Shown: positions 46,022 through 52,667 of the stretch, one piece after another
How the letters are laid out: each line of letters begins with the position of its first letter
How positions within the stretch are numbered: position 1 is the stretch's first letter
Origin: Geomonas diazotrophica
Lineage (GTDB): Bacteria; Desulfobacterota; Desulfuromonadia; Geobacterales; Geobacteraceae
Assembly: GCF_018919385.1 (NCBI RefSeq)
Contig: NZ_JAHLMF010000002.1
Span: forward strand, 62,001 to 126,000
Direction of reading: 5' to 3'
Length of the DNA: 64,000 nucleotides
Translations under genes and position numbers: made by a program
Notes under the pieces: model-generated
The model's input: the letters and a program-made list of their open reading frames with translations, nothing else
Databases searched by the model: none
Told to the model about the DNA's origin: nothing

Positions 46022-46060
46022 GAGGGCCGCGGGCTTAGCGCCGGCGGCCCTCTTCTTTTA
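46022..46060 (+). terminator. Terminator after the antiporter gene
   Basis: GAGGGCCGC (46022-46030) pairs with GCGGCCCTC (46044-46052), followed by the T-rich tail TTCTTTTA. Confidence 0.8.
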
Positions 46061-46079
46061 AGCGCTCGGCTGCGACGTT

Positions 46080-46098
46080 CGTATATGTTTGCTATACA
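46080..46098. promoter_or_regulatory. Distal activator site, omcQ-like gene
   Basis: GTATA (46081-46085) and TATAC (46093-46097) form an inverted repeat with a 7-base spacer. It lies 100 bp (centre to centre) upstream of a better copy and 185 bp before the -24 element. The same arrangement occurs before the NrfD operon. Confidence 0.65.
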
Positions 46099-46179
46099 GC
46101 AGCCGCCACCGCGCGGCACCTCCCATCAGGATAAAACACATTACTTTCTAGCAACTTGCCATCACTCAACCCGATTGAG

Positions 46180-46198
46180 TGTATAGCTTCCTTATACA
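46180..46198. promoter_or_regulatory. Proximal activator site, omcQ-like gene
   Basis: TGTATA (46180-46185), 7-base spacer, TATACA (46193-46198): a perfect inverted repeat centred 85 bp before the -24 element. The arms and spacer length match the site at 56970-56990. Confidence 0.75.
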
Positions 46199-46273
46199 GC
46201 CGCGGGCCGCGCCCATCGACCCCACTTCGAAACACTCCTGTGATTACATCAACTTACACTTAATTGAAAAATC

Positions 46274-46289
46274 AGGCACGGCTAATGCT
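46274..46289 (+). promoter_or_regulatory. Sigma-54 promoter of the omcQ-like gene
   Basis: AGGCACGGCTAATGCT fits the sigma-54 consensus TGGCACG-N4-TTGCW: GG and GC are ten bases apart and CACG and TGCT are matched. It would start a leader of about 120 bases before the cytochrome gene. In the leader GCGGC/GCCGC and GCTGG/CCAGC can form alternative hairpins. Confidence 0.8.
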
Positions 46290-46419
46290 AAAGAGATCTC
46301 GTGCCGGTTTATCCGTCGCAGCAGAGCAGTGCGGCTGGCGTCCTGCCGCTCCCAGCAACCGATCTCGCAGGGGAGAAATATAAGGAGTCAATCCAATACA
46401 CCGTCAAAGGAGGAAAACC

Positions 46420-47412
46420 ATGAGATTCAAATCGGCGTTCATTGTCCTGGCCGCGTTAGCCGTAGGATCTTCCGCAGCATACGCCATCGAGCTGAAGGAC
46501 ATCACCTACCAGACCGACGGCGGGGGCAAGGTGGTCTTCAGCCACAACAAACACCTGAAGAAGAAAACGGAGAAGAGCCCGAACGTGAGCTGCAAGACAT
46601 GTCATGAGAATCCGCGCGCGGCCAAAACCAAGTACACCATGGCCGACATGGACAAGGGGAAATCATGCGGCAAGTGCCACAACGGCAAGAAGGCGTTCAG
46701 CGTCGCCAAATGCACGGCTTGCCACCAGGTCAAGAACATCACCTTCAAGGTGAAGGAGACCGGGCCGGTGCTCTTCAGCCACAACAAGCACCTGAAAACC
46801 ATGCAGTGCAACGCCTGCCATAACTCCCTTTACAAGACCGGCCCCAACAAGCAGGTAACCATGGCCGAGATGGAGAAGGGGAAATCGTGCGGTGCCTGCC
46901 ACAACGGGAAGAAGGCGTTCAGCGTCGCCAAGTGCGACGGCTGCCATCCTTCCCCCAAGCAGGTCGTTTTCAAGGTGAAGGAGACCGGGCCCACCGTCTT
47001 CAGCCACAGCAAGCACGTGGAAATCTACAGCTGCAGCTCCTGCCACACCAAGCTGTTCCCGCTTGGTTCGAGCAAGGCGGTCACCATGGCGGCCATGGAG
47101 AAAGGGAAGTCCTGCGGCGCCTGCCACAACGCCAAGGATGCCTTCGCCGTTTCGCAATGCGAGAAGTGCCATCCGGTTCAGGAGATCAAGTTCAAGGTTG
47201 CCGACGTCGGGGACGTGAAGTTCAGCCACAGCAACCACCTGGGCATGTACAAGTGCCAGGATTGCCACAGCGGCACCTTCCCGACCAAGCGCGGCGGCAA
47301 GCCGGTCTCGATGGACGAGATGAAAAAGGCTAAGTCCTGCGGCGCTTGTCACGACGGCAAGGCCGCCTTCACCGTGAACGGCAACTGCGACTCCTGCCAT
47401 CAGCACGGCTAG
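46420..47412 (+). CDS. omcQ: Dodecaheme c-type cytochrome, OmcQ-like
   Basis: The 330-residue product has a signal peptide (FIVLAALAVGSSAAYA) and twelve CXXCH heme motifs. They are arranged as four repeats of three hemes, each opened by a segment such as GPVLFSHNKHLKTMQC and containing a K-G-K-S-C-G-A-C-H block. This is the fused c7-type (triheme cytochrome) architecture known from G. sulfurreducens GSU1996 and OmcQ (GSU0592). OmcQ lies beside cbcBA there, as here. It should carry electrons in the periplasm or to the outer membrane. It is a single-gene unit with its own sigma-54 promoter and two upstream activator sites. A downstream hairpin separates it from the convergent cbcBA operon. Confidence 0.9.
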   Translation: MRFKSAFIVLAALAVGSSAAYAIELKDITYQTDGGGKVVFSHNKHLKKKTEKSPNVSCKTCHENPRAAKTKYTMADMDKGKSCGKCHNGKKAFSVAKCTACHQVKNITFKVKETGPVLFSHNKHLKTMQCNACHNSLYKTGPNKQVTMAEMEKGKSCGACHNGKKAFSVAKCDGCHPSPKQVVFKVKETGPTVFSHSKHVEIYSCSSCHTKLFPLGSSKAVTMAAMEKGKSCGACHNAKDAFAVSQCEKCHPVQEIKFKVADVGDVKFSHSNHLGMYKCQDCHSGTFPTKRGGKPVSMDEMKKAKSCGACHDGKAAFTVNGNCDSCHQHG

Positions 47413-47440
47413 AGAGACGAAGTTCGGCCCCTTTCCGCGG

Positions 47441-47479
47441 GTAAAAAAGAACCGGCCACTCGAAATCGAGTGGCCGGTT
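47441..47479. terminator. Shared terminator between omcQ-like gene and cbcBA operon
   Basis: AACCGGCCACTCG (47450-47462) pairs perfectly with CGAGTGGCCGGTT (47467-47479) around AAAT. On the minus strand a T-run (47448-47443) follows, so it ends the cbcBA operon; on the plus strand it has no T-run. Confidence 0.8.
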
Positions 47480-47510
47480 GTGCATGGAGGGCCGTTCCTG
47501 CACAAAAGGA

Positions 47511-48056
47511 TCAATCGCGCAGGCGTTCCAGGCGGGCGGTCTCCTCCTTGATCGCCTTGGCGGTGTAGCTTACCACGAAGCAGTGTTCCAGCAGCAGTAA
47601 GACGAGGCCGGCAAGGAAAACGACAGGAAAGTAGGTGCCGGTCGTGTCGCAGAAGACATAGAGCGGGTAGAATGCAGCGGGGAGGCCGACGTTGCACCAG
47701 CTGTACCCCGGTCTGCCGTCGCTCCCCCTGCGCCCCAGGATCAACACCAGGGCGGACAGCCAGGAGACACCGAGGACAAGGTTGAGCAGGTCGACCGACG
47801 GCAAAGGACCGATGATGGCTTCCAGCTCCGCTTGGGCAACGGCGGGCACGGTCCCCTGGCTGAGCAGAAGTGCCGCCGCGCTCAGGGCGAGGAAGAGCAG
47901 TACCCCCCACAGCCCCCTGCGGGAAAGGACATGCAGTTGCTCGACGTTGTGGGCTACCTGATCCCGGTTCCATGAGAGATCACTTGCCGCCGCGACCTGG
48001 GCCACTCTCCGCACCGGTTTTGCCTTGATATGCTCGATAAGATGATGTCCTGACAT
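47511..48056 (-). CDS. Four-helix membrane protein, last gene of cbcBA operon
   Basis: A 181-residue membrane protein of no named family, with a cytoplasmic N-terminus and four hydrophobic helices. It is clearly related to the 186-residue protein at 62356-62916. The two share LSRRGLWGVLLFLALSAAAL (other copy FSNRGLWALSLFLLLSTAAW) at the first helix. Both also have a Cys-x-V-G-x3-A-x-F-Y segment (SWCNVGLPAAFYPLYVF against SFCHVGYLAGFYLFYYF) between helices 2 and 3. In both operons the gene comes last. It starts after a GGAGA site. A role in assembling or anchoring the respiratory complex is plausible but unproven. Confidence 0.8.
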   Translation of the reverse strand: MSGHHLIEHIKAKPVRRVAQVAAASDLSWNRDQVAHNVEQLHVLSRRGLWGVLLFLALSAAALLLSQGTVPAVAQAELEAIIGPLPSVDLLNLVLGVSWLSALVLILGRRGSDGRPGYSWCNVGLPAAFYPLYVFCDTTGTYFPVVFLAGLVLLLLEHCFVVSYTAKAIKEETARLERLRD

Positions 48057-48092
48057 GGCCGTCTCCTTTCCCTGGTTCAGCCCCCCGTCCCA

Positions 48093-48812
48093 TCAACTGT
48101 GGCGCTGCTCCAGAAGTGCCCGCTCGTATTCCGGATAGTGACGTACCGGCCGGTAGCCGGGAATGGCCACTTCCGTCCCCCCCACTTCCTCATGCTCTTC
48201 CACATCCTCCCATCCGATCAGCATCGGCTTGATGTAATCTCCCAGTGTCGCCAGGTAGACGTGCGTGCAGAGGAAGGCAAGGAGCGAGCAAGCCAGGAGG
48301 AAATGGAGCGCGACGATGAACTTGATACCGCCCCACATCAGGATCAGCACGCGCAGCGGGGTAACGTTCAGCAGCAGTATCCCGGTGAGGCCGACCAGCG
48401 GCATGAGCACGAACATCACCGCCAGGTACGCCGATTTCTGCATCGGATTGAACTTGTGATCCGGCGTGGCATGGTACGGGCTCGGCCGCCCCAGGAAGTA
48501 CCAGAAGCAGTAGTAAAGGAGCTGGCGTACCAGGCCGTGCTTGATGTCCTCCTCGTCCGGGATGTACAGCTTGTCCAGCGTGTTCTTCACCATCTTGTAG
48601 TAGAAGAACCAGAACGAGAAGGAGATGGAAACGATGATCCCCGCGGTGTTGTGCACCTCGATGGCGCTCTTGTAGCTATTGAAGAGGCTCAGGCTCTCGG
48701 GGAAGCGGATCTGGGCACCAGACACGATCAGGATGATGATGCCCGAGGCGTTGATCCAGTGCCAGATGCGTATCGGCCAGGGCTGCAGATATATCCTTTT
48801 TTTCTCGCTCAT
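48093..48812 (-). CDS. cbcB: Di-heme b-type cytochrome, CbcB-like
   Basis: This 239-residue inner-membrane protein has four or five helices and paired His residues typical of a di-heme cytochrome b of the hydrogenase/formate dehydrogenase gamma type: RIWHWINASG (helix 1), AIEVHNTAG (helix 2), VALHFLLAC and FLCTHVYLA (last helices). It should oxidise menaquinol and pass electrons to CbcA. Its ATG overlaps the cbcA stop by four bases. In G. sulfurreducens the CbcBA complex is needed for respiration at low redox potential and is under a sigma-54 regulator; gene content here matches. Confidence 0.85.
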   Translation of the reverse strand: MSEKKRIYLQPWPIRIWHWINASGIIILIVSGAQIRFPESLSLFNSYKSAIEVHNTAGIIVSISFSFWFFYYKMVKNTLDKLYIPDEEDIKHGLVRQLLYYCFWYFLGRPSPYHATPDHKFNPMQKSAYLAVMFVLMPLVGLTGILLLNVTPLRVLILMWGGIKFIVALHFLLACSLLAFLCTHVYLATLGDYIKPMLIGWEDVEEHEEVGGTEVAIPGYRPVRHYPEYERALLEQRHS

Positions 48813-49897
48813 GACTGATGCTCCTTTTGTTTCCTGTTTTTGCGGGTCAGGAACCGGACGAAGCCGTGCCCGACCGGCATGATGAGACCGCAGCAGATGA
48901 TGGCGAGCCCCACGTTGTTCAGATTCGCGTTCTTGGTGGACCCCATCATGTAGAAGTCCGGGGCGGCGTAGAGGGCATCAAGGACCGCCCCCTTCTCTAC
49001 CGGCACTCTCAGGAAGCTCCCTTTCTCATCCGGTACGGCTATGAAGCTGGTCTGCATGAGTCCCGAGCCCGAGGTATGGCAGAAGCTGCAGTTACGCCTG
49101 CTGTCCAGGATCTCGAACTTGTGGGACACCGTCGAGGGAGTCATCATCCCGTAGAGCCGGAGCGACTTCTGGGAACGGTTGAACACGCGCAGCTCTTCCA
49201 GCGAAACGTAGTTGTCCCGGTTGGTATCGATGAGGGACACGATGGGACGCCCGCCGGCCATCGCTTTCAGTTCGGCATACTCGACCACTTCCTGCTTCCC
49301 GAACCGGCTGTCGCCCTTGCTCTTGACGATGTACATGCTGATGTAGTAGTCCTTGGCGCCCGTATGACAGGTGATGCACGGCAGCATGCGCAGGTGCAGT
49401 TCCGACTGAGGCAGCCACTCGCCGTGCTTTGCCGTCATCTCCAGGGAGTTGTGGCAGTTGGAACAGATCACGTTGATCTCCTGCCCGGAAACGTCTTTCG
49501 GATTCTGTACCAGGTGCGGGTTGTGGCACCCGTTGCAGGCGGTCTTGGCGGCATGCAGCCCCTTGGCGTACTCATCGCTGATCCCGGAGTGGCAATCGCG
49601 GCAGTCGGCCTTGGGCACCTTGGTCCCGTCGGGGTGGTTGGAAGGCACGGTCGCGTGGCAGGCTGCACACCCGATGCTGGCATGAGCTGTCAGGGTGAAC
49701 CGTTGCGGGTCGACGAAGGATCCCTTCGGCACCTCGCCGGTTTTCCCGTGACAGGAAAGGCACGCCTGGTTGCTGGCGGTCTGATCGCCGTAAGAGAAGC
49801 CCCAGGCGCTCGCTTGCGCGATCAGGCCGGCGATGGCCCAGGCGCAGAACGCGAGCTTCGCGAGCAAACTCATCTTTTGTAGGTCGGCTGGTTTCAC
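48809..49897 (-). CDS. cbcA: Seven-heme c-type cytochrome, CbcA-like
   Basis: The 362-residue protein has an N-terminal signal/anchor (AFCAWAIAGLIAQASAWG) and seven CXXCH motifs (CLSCH, CAACH, CRDCH, CNGCH, CSNCH, CITCH, CSFCH). A C-terminal membrane helix (LAIICCGLIMPVGHGFVRFL) ends it. Seven hemes, a membrane tail and the following cytochrome b gene match CbcA of G. sulfurreducens. It takes electrons from CbcB and hands them to periplasmic cytochromes such as the OmcQ-like protein encoded nearby. It follows the pseudo-receiver gene by 30 bases. Confidence 0.88.
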   Translation of the reverse strand: MKPADLQKMSLLAKLAFCAWAIAGLIAQASAWGFSYGDQTASNQACLSCHGKTGEVPKGSFVDPQRFTLTAHASIGCAACHATVPSNHPDGTKVPKADCRDCHSGISDEYAKGLHAAKTACNGCHNPHLVQNPKDVSGQEINVICSNCHNSLEMTAKHGEWLPQSELHLRMLPCITCHTGAKDYYISMYIVKSKGDSRFGKQEVVEYAELKAMAGGRPIVSLIDTNRDNYVSLEELRVFNRSQKSLRLYGMMTPSTVSHKFEILDSRRNCSFCHTSGSGLMQTSFIAVPDEKGSFLRVPVEKGAVLDALYAAPDFYMMGSTKNANLNNVGLAIICCGLIMPVGHGFVRFLTRKNRKQKEHQS

Positions 49898-49927
49898 GTA
49901 TCCCTCCTTTCAGGAGCAGGTCCTTAG

Positions 49928-50641
49928 CTAGGATGATTTTTTGTCGGATGAGGCAGCCTGCTCTTTGGCAGCTTGCTGCGCCATGATGCGATGCGGCAAC
50001 TTGATCCGGAACACCGGGAAAAACTGGGCCACTACCAACAGCGCGCAGAATCCGAGGAAGAGCCAGATCCCCAGGTTGCCCCCCCGCTGCACGCTCTCCG
50101 CCGCCGACAGGGCCAGGAAACTGGTCCCGAAGATGAGAACGGCGAGGGCTATCAGCCAGGAGAACCGCCTGGAGACGCTGGCAGGTTGCTTTGCCACCGA
50201 CTCGCGCCGGTGCGCCCTGCGCCTCATGGCGGCCTCCATGCGCTCCTGCTGTCGATTGGCACGGTAGGTCTTGAAGGCGCATTCCACGGCGAGCCCGAGC
50301 TCTTCGGTATCGCCGTTTTCCACCGGTTTCATGGCCTGGTAGAAGATCCCCGCCTTGCGCACCTGCCTCGCCTGGGTCAGGGGAAGATCGTCGGAAACCA
50401 TGATGACGTTCAGATGGCGGTTGCATTTTTTCAACAGGTGAATCAGATCCGACGACGAAACCTTCTGGTCGAAGTCGCTTCCCAGCAACAACACCGGCGT
50501 CTTCTTCTGCAGGATGCTGCAAAGCACGTGGACTGTTGAATCAGTGGTCTCGACCTCATACCCCGCCTTGCGGAAGTATTCGGCTACCTGGCGGCGGAAA
50601 TCCGCGTCCCTGTCCGCAATGATGATTCCCCGTTCGTCCAT
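49928..50641 (-). CDS. Pseudo-receiver fused to a two-helix membrane domain
   Basis: Residues 1-125 have a receiver fold: acidic pocket IIADRDADFRRQV and conserved Lys in YQAMKPVE. At the phosphorylation site the sequence is VLLLGSDFD, with Gly where Asp should be, so normal phosphorylation is not possible. After a basic linker come two membrane helices, the second being GIWLFLGFCALLVVAQFFPV. The receiver part is related to the separate 128-residue protein at 57518. The last helix is related to the separate small protein at 57989 (shared LFLGFCAL). The gene is second in the sigma-54 cbcBA operon. It is probably an inner-membrane regulatory or assembly factor. Confidence 0.82.
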   Translation of the reverse strand: MDERGIIIADRDADFRRQVAEYFRKAGYEVETTDSTVHVLCSILQKKTPVLLLGSDFDQKVSSSDLIHLLKKCNRHLNVIMVSDDLPLTQARQVRKAGIFYQAMKPVENGDTEELGLAVECAFKTYRANRQQERMEAAMRRRAHRRESVAKQPASVSRRFSWLIALAVLIFGTSFLALSAAESVQRGGNLGIWLFLGFCALLVVAQFFPVFRIKLPHRIMAQQAAKEQAASSDKKSS

Positions 50642-50665
50642 AAGGCACCTCGCGTCTCACAACAG

Positions 50666-50935
50666 CTACTTTTTGTCCTCTTCCAGGGGGACCTTTACCT
50701 TCTTGCCGAACAGGCCGTAAATACCCTTGAGCATGGCGCTGAAGAGCATGATGCCAGGGATGACCTGCACCACGATGATGGCGCCGATGAAGAGGAGAAA
50801 GATCTTCGCCATCAAACCGCTCCCCTCGGAGACGTCGGCAATGCCGGAGATGAGCAGCGTCCCGGCCAGTACCACACCGATGATCGACCAACTTGTCACT
50901 TTCCCGGACAATGATTCCCGCGTTTCCTTTGTCAT
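50666..50935 (-). CDS. Small two-helix membrane protein, first gene of cbcBA operon
   Basis: The 89-residue protein starts at an ATG with AAGGAGAG upstream; a slightly longer frame is less likely. It has two hydrophobic helices. The second (FLLFIGAIIVVQVIPGIMLF) carries the Q-V-I-P-G segment and is followed by AMLKGIYG. The same pattern recurs in the small proteins at 57157 (FQLVPGL...FKGIF) and 57989 (VQLIPAL...MLKGIG). I know no named family. It lies directly after the sigma-54 promoter. Confidence 0.8.
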   Translation of the reverse strand: MTKETRESLSGKVTSWSIIGVVLAGTLLISGIADVSEGSGLMAKIFLLFIGAIIVVQVIPGIMLFSAMLKGIYGLFGKKVKVPLEEDKK

Positions 50936-50982
50936 GGCCCTCTCCTTTTTCCGCATTATTCCCCGAAGGGTTACCCATACAT

Positions 50983-50998
50983 AGCAACCCTGGTGCCG
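50983..50998 (-). promoter_or_regulatory. Sigma-54 promoter of the cbcBA operon
   Basis: The minus strand reads CGGCACCAGGGTTGCT: CGGCAC at -24, TTGCT at -12, GG and GC ten bases apart. It lies 48 bases before the start of the first gene. Confidence 0.85.
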
Positions 50999-51094
50999 AA
51001 ACGAGCCCTACGACAAAAATTCCAATTATCACGGTAACTTGCCAGGATTGGGACGGAAAACTGCGGGATTAGGGGCGGACGTCTGCCTGGACGG

Positions 51095-51113
51095 CCCCTT
51101 TCGGGCAAAGGGG
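51095..51113. promoter_or_regulatory. Palindrome about 105 bp upstream of the cbcBA promoter
   Basis: CCCCTTT (51095-51101) and AAAGGGG (51107-51113) form a perfect inverted repeat with spacer CGGGC. Its distance from the -24 element is right for an activator site, but it does not resemble the TGTATA-type sites. It could equally be an mRNA hairpin. Confidence 0.4.
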
Positions 51114-51176
51114 ATAAAAATGATGTCAAAACAAATGCTTACATGGAGATTCGAGCCGAATAAGGGATGACTTGGG

Positions 51177-51214
51177 TTTCCTGCCGTGCAGGAACGCTCT
51201 TGCGCGGCAGGAAA
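51177..51214. other. Hairpin after the kinase-regulator operon
   Basis: TTTCCTGCCG (51177-51186) pairs perfectly with CGGCAGGAAA (51205-51214) around 18 bases. It lies 34 bases after the stop of the activator gene at 51248. No T-run follows on the minus strand; it may end that transcript with help or be a second activator site for cbcBA. Confidence 0.5.
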
Positions 51215-51247
51215 GAATCGGGCGAGGAGAAGGGAATGGCGAGACGG

Positions 51248-52663
51248 CTAGGCCGAGCGGTGCAGGTCGTGGATTTTCAGCAGGGCGTAAAGTCGCGATT
51301 GCGAGAGTCCGGATAGGTTGCAGGCGGTGGCGATGTCGTTTTGGGACAGCGCCATCAGGTCGCAGAGGTACTGTTTCTCGGCTTGGTTGTAGATGCTGTC
51401 ACGGAAGTCGGTCAACTTGGGGAGTTGGGTAGGCGGCGACAGTTGAGCGGGGGGCGCGGCGGCGGCCTCGTGGCGGTTCACGGCGTTTTGGGTCACCTGT
51501 ACCCGGATCGGCGTAGGCAGGTGCTGGGCGAAAAGAACCGGTTGTTCCCGGGCAGTCAGCACGGTGCGCTCGATGGTGTTGATGAACTCGCGCACGTTGC
51601 CGGGCCAACTGTAGGCCTGCAGGGTTTCCATGAATTCCGGGCAGCTCCCCTTGGGCGACAGGCCGTTATTCTCACAGAACCTGTCCATGTAATAGCGGGC
51701 AAGTTCCTTGATGTCCTCGCTGCGCTCCCGCAGCGGGGGGAGTTCGATGACGAAGGTACTCAACCTGAAGAGGAGGTCGCTGCGGAAGGTTCCCTCCTCC
51801 GCCATCCGGTTCAGGTTGCGGTTGGTTGCCGCCACCAGCCGGAAATCGCTCTCCAGCTCGCGCTGCCCCCCCACCGGGCGATAGCGTCTCTCCTGAAGGA
51901 CCCTGAGAAAAGCCTTTTGCGTGGCGAAGGGGAGCTCACCCACCTCGTCCAAGAACAGGGTCCCGCCATGAGCCTGGCTGATCAGACCGTCGCGCGCCTT
52001 TTCGGCGCCGGTAAAGGCCCCCTTCTCGTGTCCGAAGAGCAGGCTCTCCACCAGCGTCTCCGGCAGGCTGGCGCAGTCCACCACCACGAAGGGCCTGTCG
52101 CTGCGCTTGCTGTTCTGGTGCACCGCCCTTGCGAAAAGCTCCTTGCCCGACCCGGTTTCCCCCAGGATCAGAACGCCGGCGTCGCTCACCGCCGCGCGCG
52201 CCACGGCATCGAGACAGGCGGTCAGGGCGGGGCTGTTGCCGATGATATTCTCCCGTTTCAGGGCGACCACCTCCTGGCGACCGCAGAGGGAGAGCTTCTG
52301 CTTGCGGTACTCCAGGGCCCGCACGAGGGAAAGGGTGATGTCCTTCACCGATGATCCCTTCTCGATGTAGTCCCACGCGCCGCTGTTGATGGCCAATTCC
52401 GCGCCGGCCGGGTCGCCGTATCCGGTCATGATGACGATCTCGGGCTTCGATGGCGCCTGCGCCAGGCGCGGCAGCATCTCCAGCCCGTTGCCGTCGGGAA
52501 GCCGTACATCGAGGAACACCAGGTCGAACTCCCCTTCGGCCGCCAGCTGACAGCCGGCGACAAGCGTCATAGCGCAGCTCGTTTCGTGCCCGGCACGCTT
52601 GCCCACCAGGGACATGGACTGGCAGACAGTCTCCTCGTCGTCGATGATCAGGATCTTCGCCAT
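51248..52663 (-). CDS. Sigma-54 response-regulator activator beside cbcBA
   Basis: This 471-residue NtrC-type protein has a receiver (Asp in LVFLDVRLPDGNG), an AAA+ domain with Walker A GETGSGKE and the sigma-54 contact loop GAFTGA, and a C-terminal FIS-type helix-turn-helix (NDIATACNLSGLSQSRLYALLKIHDL split across the last 30 residues). It starts four bases after the hybrid kinase stop and so forms a two-component pair with it. It lies immediately upstream of the sigma-54 promoter of cbcBA and is the best candidate regulator of that operon. It may be the counterpart of BccR of G. sulfurreducens, but I cannot separate it from the second activator at 55191. Confidence 0.9.
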   Translation of the reverse strand: MAKILIIDDEETVCQSMSLVGKRAGHETSCAMTLVAGCQLAAEGEFDLVFLDVRLPDGNGLEMLPRLAQAPSKPEIVIMTGYGDPAGAELAINSGAWDYIEKGSSVKDITLSLVRALEYRKQKLSLCGRQEVVALKRENIIGNSPALTACLDAVARAAVSDAGVLILGETGSGKELFARAVHQNSKRSDRPFVVVDCASLPETLVESLLFGHEKGAFTGAEKARDGLISQAHGGTLFLDEVGELPFATQKAFLRVLQERRYRPVGGQRELESDFRLVAATNRNLNRMAEEGTFRSDLLFRLSTFVIELPPLRERSEDIKELARYYMDRFCENNGLSPKGSCPEFMETLQAYSWPGNVREFINTIERTVLTAREQPVLFAQHLPTPIRVQVTQNAVNRHEAAAAPPAQLSPPTQLPKLTDFRDSIYNQAEKQYLCDLMALSQNDIATACNLSGLSQSRLYALLKIHDLHRSA

Positions 52664-52667
52664 CTCC

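Noticed and set aside
46290-46419. GEMM-type cyclic dinucleotide riboswitch before the omcQ-like gene
   Set aside because: Such switches are common before Geobacter cytochromes, but the conserved GACGCAAAG core and receptor elements are not present. The hairpin GGCACG/CGTGCC overlaps the sigma-54 promoter and is not in the transcript.
50983-51247. TGTATA-type activator site upstream of cbcBA
   Set aside because: The region was read on both strands and no TGTATA or TATACA arm is present; other palindromes are reported instead.
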